Assembly (NCBI GenBank): GCA_016183025.1
Contig: JACPFL010000094.1
Span: 1-52,478, forward strand
Source of the DNA: Deltaproteobacteria bacterium
GTDB lineage: Bacteria; Desulfobacterota; JACPFL01
DNA: 52,478 nt
Direction: 5' to 3'
Shown: positions 19,258 to 27,635 of the stretch, piece by piece
Layout of the letters: each line of letters opens with the position of its first letter
How positions within the stretch are numbered: position 1 is the stretch's first letter
Notes under the pieces: generated by a model
Databases searched by the model: none
What the model saw: the letters and a program-made list of their open reading frames with translations, nothing else
What the model was told of the DNA's origin: nothing
Program-made: the position numbers and the translations under genes

Positions 19258-20423
19258 CCCCTGCCGGCCGGCCCCTCACGGCCGGGCCAGGCGCGCATGA
19301 GCGCGACAAACCGGTCGAAGAGGTACCGCGCGTCGTGCGGCCCCGGTGAGGCCTCCGGGTGGTACTGGATCGCGTAGGCCCCGAGCGCCGGGCAGGCCAG
19401 CCCCTCCAGCGTCCCGTCGTACAGGTTCCGGTGCGTCGCCTCGACCCCCACGGGGAGCGACTCGCCGTCCACCGCGAACCCATGGTTCTGGCAGGTGATC
19501 TCGATCCGCCCGGTGGCCACGTCGAGCACCGGGTGGTTGGCCCCGTGGTGGCCGAACTTCAGCTTGTAGGTCCGCGCCCCCAGCGCGAGCCCCAGGAGCT
19601 GATGCCCCAGGCAGATCCCCAGGATCGGGCGCTGTCCCAGCAGCCGGCGCACCGCCTCGATCGCGTAGGGGACGCCCTCGGGGTCACCCGGCCCGTTCGA
19701 GAGCACAATGCCGTCCGGATCCAGAGCCAGGCAGGGCTCAGCGCCGGTCATGGCCGGCACGACCGTGACCCGGCACCCCCGGGCCACGAGCTGCCGGAGA
19801 ATGCTCCGCTTGATCCCGAAGTCGTAGGCCACCACATGCCAGGGCCGTCCCTCCGGTCCCGAGGCGCTCCCTGCCGGGCTTGGTTCCAGCGGATGCGGGG
19901 CCTCGCCCCAGGCGTACGGAGCCGGACACGTGACCTCCCCGGCGAGGTCGCGGCCGACCAGCCCCGGCGCGGCCCGGGCCCGCGCGACCAGACGCTCCCG
20001 GTCGCGCTCCACGGTCGAGAGCACGGCCTGCTGGGCCCCGAGGGTCCGGATGCGGCGTGTCAGGGCCCGCGTGTCCACCCCCTCGATCGCCACCATCCCC
20101 CAGCGGGTCAGAAACGCGGGCAGGCTCTCCCGGGCCCGCCAGCTGCTGGGCGCGGGGGGGAGCTCCCGGACCACCAGCCCGCAGGCGAAGGGGCGGGCCG
20201 CCTCCATGTCCTCCGGGGTGGTCCCGACGATCCCGATCTCCGGCGCGGTCATCGCGACGATCTGCCCGTGGTACGAGGGGTCGGTCAGGATCTCCTGATA
20301 GCCGGTCAGGCTGGTGTTGAAGACCAGCTCGCCCACCACCTCGCCGGGCGCGCCGCACGCGTGTCCCTCGAAGACCGCGCCGTCTGCCAGGGCCAGGAGC
20401 GCCGGCCGATCCCCCGCCCTCAT
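19254..20423 (-). CDS. carA: Carbamoyl-phosphate synthase small (glutaminase) subunit
   Basis: A 389-residue class I glutamine amidotransferase releasing ammonia for CarB. Its N-terminal domain ([38 protein letters not shown]) is followed by the GATase domain with nucleophile Cys in [16 protein letters not shown] and the His/Glu pair in [18 protein letters not shown]. The track ORF starts at 20567; the ATG at 20423 overlaps the pyrB stop (ATGA) and matches the family N-terminus. Pairing with carB and pyrB suggests that pyrimidine supply dominates its regulation. Confidence 0.97.
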
Positions 20424-21619
20424 CGGAACAGCTCCCCTCGGCCCCGCGTGGGCGGTCTCACCTCGACCTCGCAGTACGCGCAGCGCAGCCCCCCCGCCTC
20501 GGCGGCCGGCACGAAACGCGGGCGGACATCGGGCTCGCTCAGGCTCACGCACCGGTCGTTGATGCACCGCACCCCCCGCACCCGGACCGACCGGACGGAG
20601 AGGCGGGGCCGCGGTCCGGGGGCGAAGCCCCCGGAGCGCACCACGCCCAGGAACAGCGCCGTCAGGGCCATCCGCACGGCCACCCCGTAGGAGGCCTGGC
20701 GAAAGTATCCGGCCCGCTTGTCCTCGTCTACGTCGTAATCCAGCTCGTTCACGCGCGGGAGCGGGTGCAGCACGAGCGCGTCCTCCTGGGCCTTGCGGAG
20801 GAGGGCCCGGCTCAGCCGGAAGCTCTCGGCGGCCAGCGCCGGCCCCTCCCCCCGCGGCAGGCGTTCCTTCTGGACGCGGGTCAGGTACAGGACGTCGAAC
20901 TGCTCGATCAGGTCCTGGTAGAGGCCGTCCCCCGAGCGGCGTCGCGGGGCCGACGCCTCGCCCGCGATCGCCTCGTCGAGCCGGCTGAATTCACGGATCC
21001 GGCAGCCGTACTCGCGGAGCAGGCGCTCCCGCACGTGGGCGGGGAGCTGGAACCCGGGGGGCGCCACGCACGTGATCCGGGCGCCGAAGCGGGCCAGGCC
21101 GTACGCCAGGGAGTGGACCGTCCGGCCGTACCGGAGGTCGCCGCACAGGGCCACGTGCAGCCCCTGCACCTTGCCCTTCTCCTTCCGCATGGTGTAGAGG
21201 TCGCACAGCGTCTGGGTCGGGTGCTCGTGGGTCCCGTCCCCTCCGCTGATCACGGGGATCCGCGCGCACTCGGCCGCCACCCGCGTGGAGCCGTCCAGGT
21301 AGTGGCGCATGACCAGCAGGTCCGCGTAGTGCTGGACCACCCGGACCGAATCCCGGATGGTCTCCCCCTTCGCGGCCGAGGAGCTCACCCGGGCGTTCTC
21401 GGTTGAGAGCACCGCCCCGCCCAGGCGGTGCATGGCGCTCTCGAAGGAGAGCCGCGTCCTGGTCGAGGGCTCGTAGAACAGCGTGCAGAGGATCTTCCCC
21501 CGGCACAGGTCCAGGGGGCCGCCGCGCCGGAGCAGGCTGGCCATCTCGTCGGCCCCGACGAAGACGGCCTCCACCTCTTCGTTGGTGAGGTCGTTAATGG
21601 AGACCAGGCTCCGCCGCAC
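20420..21619 (-). CDS. pyrB: Aspartate carbamoyltransferase catalytic chain with fused PyrI-like zinc domain
   Basis: A 399-residue enzyme (from GTG 21619) that condenses carbamoyl phosphate with aspartate. The carbamoyl-phosphate site STRTRLSFE is at about 52-60, then [19 protein letters not shown] and LHPLPRV. After the usual end ([15 protein letters not shown], about residue 325) there is a 70-residue extension with Cys at 352, 357, 380 and 383. That C-x4-C-x22-C-x2-C spacing and the sequence around it ([12 protein letters not shown] ... LRCAYCE) match the zinc domain of the regulatory chain PyrI, while PyrI's N-terminal effector-binding domain is absent. The track places the start at ATG 21688, but that reading crosses a terminator hairpin and a T9 run, so 21619 is preferred; both are in one frame. 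pyrC is missing from the usual pyrB-pyrC-carAB order. Confidence 0.93.
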   Translation of the reverse strand: MRRSLVSINDLTNEEVEAVFVGADEMASLLRRGGPLDLCRGKILCTLFYEPSTRTRLSFESAMHRLGGAVLSTENARVSSSAAKGETIRDSVRVVQHYADLLVMRHYLDGSTRVAAECARIPVISGGDGTHEHPTQTLCDLYTMRKEKGKVQGLHVALCGDLRYGRTVHSLAYGLARFGARITCVAPPGFQLPAHVRERLLREYGCRIREFSRLDEAIAGEASAPRRRSGDGLYQDLIEQFDVLYLTRVQKERLPRGEGPALAAESFRLSRALLRKAQEDALVLHPLPRVNELDYDVDEDKRAGYFRQASYGVAVRMALTALFLGVVRSGGFAPGPRPRLSVRSVRVRGVRCINDRCVSLSEPDVRPRFVPAAEAGGLRCAYCEVEVRPPTRGRGELFR

Positions 21620-21645
21620 GCCTACGCCCCGCCCCGGCCGCCGGC

Positions 21646-21678
21646 AAAAAAAAACCTCCCGCCCCGTGCCCAGGAGGT
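21646..21678 (-). terminator. Transcription attenuator in the pyrB leader
   Basis: On the minus strand ACCTCCTG (21678-21671) pairs with CGGGAGGT (21661-21654), 8 bp including one G-U, around a 9-nt loop, immediately followed by a run of T (nine T, 21654-21646). This is a textbook intrinsic terminator located about 50-75 nt after the predicted transcript start and before the preferred pyrB start. It lies inside an ATG-initiated frame (21688) continuous with pyrB, so ribosomes translating the leader would melt it. Confidence 0.7.
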
Positions 21679-21735
21679 CCTCCGCCATCGCTCGGCCGCC
21701 TCAGGACCGATGCCCGTCGCCCCTCTGGTCAGCCG

Positions 21736-21764
21736 TGTATAGCACCCCCCGCCCCGGCCGTCAA
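21736..21764 (-). promoter_or_regulatory. Promoter of the pyrB-carA-carB unit
   Basis: TTGACG (21764-21759) and TATACA (21741-21736) are separated by exactly 17 bp, with the -35 starting 12 bp past the lepB stop. The predicted start is near 21729, giving a 110-nt leader that contains the attenuator. No convincing PyrR-binding loop was found. Confidence 0.6.
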
Positions 21765-21775
21765 CCCCGCCCCGG

Positions 21776-22456
21776 TCAGTGGATGAGGTGGGCCAGGCGC
21801 CGCCAGCGCACCACGTGATCGTTCGAGTCCCAGGACCAGTAGATGATGAAGGCCCGCCCCTTCACGGCGGAGAGCTTCACGAACCCCCAGAACCGGCTGT
21901 CATAGCTGTGGTCGCGGTTGTCCCCCATGACGAAGAGCGAGCCGGGCGGGACGACCACGGGACCGAAGTTGTCCCGCGGAGAGGCCGACCGGGGGAGCGG
22001 GGGCGAGTCGTCCTCGAACACCGCCCACGGATCCGGCACCGTCTGCCCGTTCACGAAGATCTTCTTGTTGACGACCTCGACGCGGTCGCCCTCGACGCCG
22101 ATCACGCGCTTGATGAAGTCCTTGTCCGGGTCCACCGGGTACACGAAGACGATGACGTCGCCCCGCGTGGGGTGCTCCAGGGGCAGGACCCGGAGGTCCG
22201 TGAACGGGACCTTGGTCCCGTAGGTGAACTTGTTCACGAGGATGTGGTCCCCCACCTGGAGGGTCGGCTTCATGGACCCCGAGGGGATCTTGAAGGCCTG
22301 CACCACGAAGGTCCGGATGACCAGGGCCAGGAGCAGGGCGATGACGATCGCCTCGCCGTACTCCCGGACCCAGGACTTCCGTCGCGCCTGGGCCTTCTCG
22401 GCCTCCGGCTTCTCCCGGGCCTCCTCGCGGGCGGCCTGCTGCAGCTCGGTCCCCAT
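21776..22456 (-). CDS. lepB: Signal peptidase I
   Basis: A 226-residue membrane serine protease that cleaves signal peptides at the periplasmic face. A charged cytoplasmic start (residues 1-33) precedes one membrane helix (about 36-52, AIVIALLLALVIRTFVV). The catalytic Ser is S61 in IPSGSMKPTL and the general-base Lys is K116 in DFIKRVIG; box E is VMGDNRDHSYDSRFWG. ATG 22456 is used; a GTG at 22468 would overlap the lepA stop (GTGA) and add four residues. It follows lepA as in many genomes. Confidence 0.95.
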   Translation of the reverse strand: MGTELQQAAREEAREKPEAEKAQARRKSWVREYGEAIVIALLLALVIRTFVVQAFKIPSGSMKPTLQVGDHILVNKFTYGTKVPFTDLRVLPLEHPTRGDVIVFVYPVDPDKDFIKRVIGVEGDRVEVVNKKIFVNGQTVPDPWAVFEDDSPPLPRSASPRDNFGPVVVPPGSLFVMGDNRDHSYDSRFWGFVKLSAVKGRAFIIYWSWDSNDHVVRWRRLAHLIH

Positions 22457-22464
22457 CGGCCGGC

Positions 22465-24264
22465 TCACTCGTGCATCCGCAAGATGGCCAGGAAGGCCTC
22501 CTGGGGAATCCCCACCCGCCCCACCTGCTTCATGCGCCGCTTCCCTTCCTTCTGCCGCTCCAGCAGCTTGCGCTTCCGCGTGATGTCCCCGCCGTAGCAC
22601 TTGGCGGTCACGTGCTTCCGCAGGGGCTTGACGCTCTCCCGGGCGATGACCCGGCTCCCGATGGCCGCCTGGATCACCACCTCGAACAGCTGCCGGGGGA
22701 TCAGCTGGCGCATGCGCTCGGCCAGCTCCCGCCCCCGGTGGTAGGCCTGCTCGCGGGGCACGATGAGCGAGAGGGCGTCCACCGTCTCCCCGTTGACCAG
22801 GATGTCCAGGCGGACCAGGTCCGCCTCCCGGCAGTCCAGGTACTCGTAGTCCATCGAGGCGTACCCGCGGGAGACCGACTTGAGCCTGTCGTAGAAGTCC
22901 ATCACGATCTCGCCCAGCGGGAGCTCGTAGGTCAGCATGACCCGGGTCGCCGTCAGGTACTTCAGCTCCCGCTGCACCCCGCGGCGCCCCTCGCACAGCG
23001 CCAGGATCGGGCCGACGTACTGCTCCGGGAGGTGAATGGTGGCCAGGATGTAGGGCTCCTCGATCTTCGCGATGAACTGCGGGGAGGGCAGCGACGCCGG
23101 GTTCTCGATCTGCACCACCTCCCCGCTGGTCCTGGTCACCCGGTACACCACGGTGGGGGCGGTGGTGATCAGGTGGAGCCCATGCTCCCGCTCCAGGCGC
23201 TCCTGGACCACCCCCATGTGCAGGAGCCCCAGGAACCCGCAGCGGAACCCGAACCCCAGCGCCAGGGAGGTCTCCGGCTCGTAGGTGAACGAGGAGTCGT
23301 TCAGGCGGAAGCGCTCCAGGGTGTCGCGCAGCAGCTCGTACTCGCCGGAGTCCTGCGGGTACAGCCCGCAGAAGACCATGGGCTTGGCGGCCTTGAACCC
23401 GGGCAGCAGCTCGCTGGCCGGGCGGGCGGCCTCGGTCAGGGTGTCCCCGATCCTGGCATCCCGGACCTCCTTGATCCCCGCGAGCACGCACCCGACCTCC
23501 CCCGGGCCCAGGCAGTCCACCTCGACCAGGTCCGGAGCGAGGACCCCCACCCGCTGGACCTCGTAGGTCTTCTGCGTGCCCAGCAGCAGGATCCGCATCC
23601 CCTTGCGAACCTCCCCCTCGACCACCCGGACGAGAACCACCGCGCCCTGGTAGGGGTCGTACCAGGAGTCGAAGACCAGGGCCTTCAGCGGCCCCCCCTG
23701 TCCGGGCGTCGGCGGCGGGATCCGCTGGACGACGGCCTCGAGGACCTCCTGGGTGCCGATCCCCTCCTTGGCGCTCGCCAGGATCGCCCCCGACCCGTCC
23801 AGACCGATGATCTCCTCGATCTCGCGCCGCACCCGCTCGGGGTCGGCGTTCGGCAGGTCGATCTTGTTCAGGACCGGGACGACCTCGAGGTTGTGCTCCA
23901 GCGCCAGGTACACGTTGGCCAGGGTCTGGGCCTCCACCCCCTGCGAGGCGTCCACCACCAGGATGGCCCCCTCGCAGGCCGCCAGGCTGCGCGAGACCTC
24001 GTAGGTGAAGTCCACGTGTCCCGGCGTATCGATCAGGTTGAGCACGTACTCCTCACCGTCCGCCGCCCGGTACCGCATCCGGACGGTCTGCGCCTTGATG
24101 GTGATCCCCCGCTCCCGCTCGATCTCCAGGCGGTCCAGGAACTGGTCCACCCGATCCCGTCCCACGACCGTCCCCGTGAGCTCGAGGAGACGGTCCGCCA
24201 GGGTCGACTTCCCGTGATCGACGTGGGCGATGATGGAGAAGTTCCGAATGAGCCGGGTATCCAT
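22465..24264 (-). CDS. lepA: Elongation factor 4 (LepA), ribosome back-translocase GTPase
   Basis: A 599-residue translational GTPase that acts on stalled or pre-translocation ribosomes and helps subunit biogenesis. G1 is [16 protein letters not shown]3 [12 protein letters not shown]4 [12 protein letters not shown]5 ASAKEG; LepA-specific C-terminal motifs include [23 protein letters not shown] and [12 protein letters not shown] with [24 protein letters not shown]. Full family length. It is first in the lepA-lepB block, read from the promoter at 24364-24336. Confidence 0.97.
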   Translation of the reverse strand: MDTRLIRNFSIIAHVDHGKSTLADRLLELTGTVVGRDRVDQFLDRLEIERERGITIKAQTVRMRYRAADGEEYVLNLIDTPGHVDFTYEVSRSLAACEGAILVVDASQGVEAQTLANVYLALEHNLEVVPVLNKIDLPNADPERVRREIEEIIGLDGSGAILASAKEGIGTQEVLEAVVQRIPPPTPGQGGPLKALVFDSWYDPYQGAVVLVRVVEGEVRKGMRILLLGTQKTYEVQRVGVLAPDLVEVDCLGPGEVGCVLAGIKEVRDARIGDTLTEAARPASELLPGFKAAKPMVFCGLYPQDSGEYELLRDTLERFRLNDSSFTYEPETSLALGFGFRCGFLGLLHMGVVQERLEREHGLHLITTAPTVVYRVTRTSGEVVQIENPASLPSPQFIAKIEEPYILATIHLPEQYVGPILALCEGRRGVQRELKYLTATRVMLTYELPLGEIVMDFYDRLKSVSRGYASMDYEYLDCREADLVRLDILVNGETVDALSLIVPREQAYHRGRELAERMRQLIPRQLFEVVIQAAIGSRVIARESVKPLRKHVTAKCYGGDITRKRKLLERQKEGKRRMKQVGRVGIPQEAFLAILRMHE

Positions 24265-24307
24265 GCTCCCCGTACGCCTCGGCGAGGCCGGCAGGTAGAT
24301 AAACGTT

Positions 24308-24329
24308 GGCCGGGTTCCCCAACCCGGCC
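24308..24329 (-). promoter_or_regulatory. Perfect hairpin at the predicted 5-prime end of the lepA message
   Basis: GGCCGGGTT (24308-24316) and AACCCGGCC (24321-24329) form a perfect 9-bp stem with a 4-nt loop. The stem begins at the expected start site of the promoter at 24336-24364, so the transcript would open with a blunt hairpin, an arrangement known to protect mRNA 5-prime ends. It could instead be a terminator for the ROK gene read in the same direction, but no U-run follows. Confidence 0.5.
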
Positions 24330-24335
24330 GTCATC

Positions 24336-24364
24336 ATTATCACGCAGGGGGTGCCTGTTGTCAA
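24336..24364 (-). promoter_or_regulatory. Near-consensus sigma-70 promoter of lepA-lepB
   Basis: TTGACA (24364-24359, 6/6) and GATAAT (24341-24336, 5/6) are separated by exactly 17 bp. This is the best housekeeping promoter in the window, in an AT-richer island between the ROK kinase stop and lepA. Confidence 0.75.
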
Positions 24365-24382
24365 AAGGAAAAGGCACGCCCG

Positions 24383-25345
24383 TCAGCGGGGGGCGCCGCG
24401 GAGGGCCAACCGCGCCGCGCCGAGGATCCCCGCGTCATCGCCGAGCTCCGCCTGGACGACCCGGACCGTCCCCGAGGCGGCCACGTAAGAGCGGCGGCAC
24501 AGCTCTTCGATCAGCGGGGGCCCCAGGAACGTCCAGGCCTGGCTCACCTGCCCCCCGATCACGACCCCCTGGATGTTGAGCACGTTCACCAGCCCCCCCA
24601 GCGCGATGCCCAGGGCCACGCCGGCCTGGTGAAAGGCCTCCTGTGCCACCCGGTCACCCGCCCTCGCCGCCCTGTGGACGGCCTCGGCCGTGAGCGGCTC
24701 TGCCGCGGCCAGGGCGCTCTCGCTCCCGGCGGCGAGGGCCTCCCGGACCCGGCGCGCGATCCCCCGGCCGGAGGCATACTGCTCGAGGCACCCCCGGTTC
24801 CCGCAGTTACAGGCCGGGCCGCCCGGCTCCACCGTGACGTGCCCGACCTCCCCTGCCATCCCGTCGGCCCCACGCCACAGCCGTCCCTCCAGGATGAGGC
24901 CGCCGCCCACGCCCGTGCCGAGGGTCAAGCAGAGAAAGCTCTCGAAGGCCCGGCCGGCCCCGCGCCACTGCTCGCCCAGCGCTGCCGCGTTCGCATCGTT
25001 GTCCACCACTACCGGAACGGGGAGCTGGCTCTCCAGCCCGGCCCTGACAGGAAACTCCCGCCAGCGCGGGAAGTTGGGGGACGCCACCACCACGCCGGCG
25101 GGGAGGCGGACGATCCCCGGGACCCCCAGTCCCACGGCCTCCACCCGCGCACCGGACCCTCCTGCGTTCCGGACGAGCGCGCGGAGCGCCTCGGCGAGGC
25201 GCTCCAGCAGCGCCTCCTGGGGCGCGTCCCGAAACGCGCCGGAATGGAAGCTCTCCCGGTGCCGGAAGGCCCCGGCGCTGTCCACCACCGCGAGGCGGGC
25301 GTTGGTCCCGCCCAGATCGACCCCGATGACCTGCTCCGCGGCCAC
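24383..25345 (-). CDS. ROK-family sugar kinase (glucokinase-like)
   Basis: A 320-residue cytoplasmic kinase of the ROK superfamily. The N-terminal phosphate motif is GVDLGGTNARLAVVD, the catalytic Asp is in VVDNDANAAALGE, and the ROK zinc/sugar signature is GPACNCGNRGCLEQYASG. Such enzymes phosphorylate glucose, N-acetylglucosamine or mannose analogues; with no DNA-binding domain it is a kinase rather than a NagC/XylR-type repressor. The substrate cannot be read from sequence, though its tandem placement 3 nt after a nucleotide-sugar epimerase gene points to sugar-nucleotide or polysaccharide precursor metabolism. GTG start. Confidence 0.88.
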   Translation of the reverse strand: MAAEQVIGVDLGGTNARLAVVDSAGAFRHRESFHSGAFRDAPQEALLERLAEALRALVRNAGGSGARVEAVGLGVPGIVRLPAGVVVASPNFPRWREFPVRAGLESQLPVPVVVDNDANAAALGEQWRGAGRAFESFLCLTLGTGVGGGLILEGRLWRGADGMAGEVGHVTVEPGGPACNCGNRGCLEQYASGRGIARRVREALAAGSESALAAAEPLTAEAVHRAARAGDRVAQEAFHQAGVALGIALGGLVNVLNIQGVVIGGQVSQAWTFLGPPLIEELCRRSYVAASGTVRVVQAELGDDAGILGAARLALRGAPR

Positions 25346-25348
25346 CGG

Positions 25349-26254
25349 TCACTCCGGCCCCGGCCAGGGCCGCCCCCGGCGGAAGGCCTCGACGCTCTGC
25401 CGGAGCCCCTCGGCGAGGGACGTGGCCGGGCGCCAGCCAAGCCACGCCTGCGCCCGACTCGCATCCAGGGCGCTCCGCCGCTGCTCCCCGGCCTTCGGAG
25501 GGCCGTGCACGGCCGGGGTCTGCTGGCCCACCACGGCGCAGAGCTGCCGGTACAGCTCGTTGACCGAGGTCTCTTGCCCGGTCCCGATGTTCACGGGGCC
25601 GACCGCCTCCGGCGCCAGGGCGAGGTAGTCCCGCGTCTGCTCCCCGTCTCCGTTGATCACGGGGGAGCGCCCGGCGAGCAGCCGGTCCGTGAAGATCGCC
25701 ACGACGCCCGCCTCGCCGGCCGGGTCCTGCCGGGGACCGTAGACATTGGCGTAGCGCAGCGCCAGGTACGGCAGCCCATGGAGGCGGTGAAAGACCCGGA
25801 GGTAGTGCTCCCCGATGAGCTTGGACGCGCCGTACGGGCTCACCGGGGCCGGCGTCGCGGTCTCGGGCGTCGGCAGCGCGCACCCCTCGCCATAGATCGC
25901 GCCGCCCGAGGAGGCGAAGACGACCCGGGCGACCCCGTGTCGGACGCAGGCCTCGAGCACGCGCAGCAGCGTCATCACATTGCGCTCCGCATCGAGGGCG
26001 GGCGCGGCGACGGAGCGGCGCACCTCGACCAGGGCCGCGTGCTGGTTCACGACCTCGGGGCGGAAACGCCGGAAGAGATCGTCCAGCGGGGCAGCGCGCA
26101 GGTCCGCCTGGCAGAACTCGGCCCGGGGGTGGACCTGCCCGGGACGTCCGGTGGACAGGTCGTCCAGGACCAGGACCTCGTGCCCGGCCCCCACGTAGGC
26201 GTCCACCACGTGGGAGCCGATGAACCCCGCGCCCCCGGTCACCAGGATCCGCAT
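25349..26254 (-). CDS. NAD-dependent nucleotide-sugar epimerase/dehydratase (GalE-like), with a likely internal deletion
   Basis: A 301-residue short-chain dehydrogenase of the extended type. The NAD motif is MRILVTGGAGFIGSHVVD, the catalytic Ser is in VFASSGGAIYGEG and the YxxxK motif is PYGASKLIGEHY; then LRYANVYGPRQDP and INGDGEQTRDY follow. Relatives usually continue after TRDY/F with a segment like VYVDDVARANLLAL before GPVNIGTG; here TRDY is followed directly by LALAPEAVGPVNIGTG, so about 12 residues that line the active site are missing in frame. The track start (26416) is upstream; ATG 26254 gives the correct Rossmann start. Substrate probably a UDP-hexose; activity is doubtful if the deletion is real. 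Confidence 0.85.
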   Translation of the reverse strand: MRILVTGGAGFIGSHVVDAYVGAGHEVLVLDDLSTGRPGQVHPRAEFCQADLRAAPLDDLFRRFRPEVVNQHAALVEVRRSVAAPALDAERNVMTLLRVLEACVRHGVARVVFASSGGAIYGEGCALPTPETATPAPVSPYGASKLIGEHYLRVFHRLHGLPYLALRYANVYGPRQDPAGEAGVVAIFTDRLLAGRSPVINGDGEQTRDYLALAPEAVGPVNIGTGQETSVNELYRQLCAVVGQQTPAVHGPPKAGEQRRSALDASRAQAWLGWRPATSLAEGLRQSVEAFRRGRPWPGPE

Positions 26255-26378
26255 CGGGCCACCCAGGGGCTCAGCCCGCCGGGCGTGAGACCGGGAGTGG
26301 ACGGGACAGGGCGCGCGGGCGCAGCGCGGCGGTCGAAAGAGGGTCAGCGAACAGGGACAGCATCGAGCACGGGTGGGG

Positions 26379-26417
26379 GGTGGGGGACCCAGGCGGCGCG
26401 CCCGCCCGGGTCCCACC
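26379..26417 (-). terminator. Strong GC hairpin after fbp
   Basis: GGTGGGggACCC (26379-26390) pairs with GGGTCCCACC (26408-26417) with a 2-nt bulge, enclosing a GC-rich loop. It begins 7 nt after the fbp stop. No U-run follows, as in many GC-rich terminators. The rest of the 169-bp gap to the epimerase start shows nothing recognisable. Confidence 0.45.
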
Positions 26418-26423
26418 CCGACC

Positions 26424-27527
26424 CTACTTGTCCTCGCGGACCTTGAAGCGGGTGTCCAGCACCTTCATCTTCTCGACGATCCCGCCGTACTCCAGCTCGT
26501 CGTACGGGAGCATCGCCGCGCCCGAGAAGCCCTGCTGGCGCATCTCGACGGACTTCCGGGCGACGTTGTCGCGGATATGGTCCCAGAACGGGTGGTCGAA
26601 GAGGTCCACCGGCCCGCTGAGCTTGCCCTCGCGCACGCAGAAGCCCAGCGCGCTCACCACCGGCGGCCCGTCGAAGTAGGAGATGGGCGAGTTGCGCTTC
26701 ACGGGCATGAGCGGCATCACGTGGCTCCCCCGCATGCACCCCGCGACGAAGTGCCCGATGCTGTACGGGGAGAGGATCTCGCCCGTCGCCGGGAAGTTGC
26801 CCTGGGCGCGGACGAGCGCCACCGGGTCGTCCTTCCCGGTGTACTTCCCCGCGATGTTGTGCAGGCGGGTGGTCGAGACCGCCGCCGCGATCTGCCCATC
26901 ATGGGTGTGAACCGACTCGATCGAAAAGCGCTGGTTGTCCCGGAGCAGGGCGGCCAGGTCGTACTGGTCCTGCGGCGAGTGCAGCTCGATCAGGCGGTCG
27001 CCCTTGGTGTAGTTCTGGTCCATGATGGTGAACCGGAACCCCCTGGAGAGCGACGGGGAAAGCATGAGGCCGGGGCAGTGCATGGGGTCGGCGAAGCTGA
27101 GGTACAGGGGCAGGTTGTAGGCCCCGGGGTCGGTCTTGTCGGCCATGAACATGACGAAGGGCTCGCCCGGCCGCTCGTCGATCTCCATCTCGGCCACGGC
27201 CGGCCCCATCCCGCGGACATTGCCCGCGAAGGCGTCCTTGAGCAGGTCCTGCCCGGCCCCGTACAGTCCCTGGTCCTTGGCGACCTTGGTGGCCGCCATG
27301 AAGGCGTCAAACCCGAGCTTGTGGATCCGCTCGCTGTTCACCCCCTCCCGGTGGGTGAACAGGATGGAGATGTCGTCCCCTGTCGACCCGAGGTAGAAGT
27401 CCAGGACCAGGCTCCCCTTCACCGCCCCCACCATCTCGGCGATCCGGTCCAGCATCTCCCGGCTCGGCGTCACGTGCCCGCCGATGCTTCCCACATCTGC
27501 CTTGATGATGCTCAGGGTGATTCTCAT
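26424..27527 (-). CDS. fbp: Bifunctional fructose-1,6-bisphosphate aldolase/phosphatase
   Basis: A 367-residue enzyme of the archaeal/deep-branching bacterial type V family. One active site condenses triose phosphates and then hydrolyses fructose-1,6-bisphosphate, making gluconeogenesis one-way. Starting at ATG 27527 (MRITLSIIKADVGSIGGHV) places Tyr229 and Lys232 in NIAGKYTGKDDPV exactly at the numbers known for the Schiff-base Lys232 and partner Tyr229 of archaeal homologues. Mg-binding acidic clusters are visible (STGDDISIL; FMADKTDPGAYNLPLY; IMDQNYTKGD). It is preceded by a 13-codon ORF and has the strong leader GAGGAGGGGGGGTGAG. Presence suggests an autotrophic or gluconeogenic lifestyle and often a thermophilic ancestry. 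Confidence 0.96.
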   Translation of the reverse strand: MRITLSIIKADVGSIGGHVTPSREMLDRIAEMVGAVKGSLVLDFYLGSTGDDISILFTHREGVNSERIHKLGFDAFMAATKVAKDQGLYGAGQDLLKDAFAGNVRGMGPAVAEMEIDERPGEPFVMFMADKTDPGAYNLPLYLSFADPMHCPGLMLSPSLSRGFRFTIMDQNYTKGDRLIELHSPQDQYDLAALLRDNQRFSIESVHTHDGQIAAAVSTTRLHNIAGKYTGKDDPVALVRAQGNFPATGEILSPYSIGHFVAGCMRGSHVMPLMPVKRNSPISYFDGPPVVSALGFCVREGKLSGPVDLFDHPFWDHIRDNVARKSVEMRQQGFSGAAMLPYDELEYGGIVEKMKVLDTRFKVREDK

Positions 27528-27544
27528 GTGCTCACCCCCCCTCC

Positions 27545-27586
27545 TCACCCGACGATCCAGGGGACGGTGTACCAGACTTTCGCCAT
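27545..27586 (-). CDS. 13-residue micro-ORF (MAKVWYTVPWIVG) upstream of fbp
   Basis: Too short for the ORF track. ATG 27586 is preceded by GGAGG with an 8-nt spacer, one of the best Shine-Dalgarno sequences in the window; the stop is at 27545, 17 nt before fbp, whose own Shine-Dalgarno follows directly. The peptide is aromatic and hydrophobic with two Trp and one Tyr. It lies between lptD (49 nt away) and fbp in the same direction. It may be a leader peptide controlling fbp, a genuine microprotein, or chance. I know no named family. Confidence 0.4.
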   Translation of the reverse strand: MAKVWYTVPWIVG

Positions 27587-27635
27587 CTCGTCAACCTCCA
27601 ACCGGCTCGCCGCAGCGAGAAGGACCCGCGGCAGC

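Noticed and set aside
21719-21730. PyrR-binding-loop-like GACCAGAGGGGC near the pyr start site
   Set aside because: It differs from the consensus at two positions, begins at or before the predicted transcript start, and has no flanking stem.
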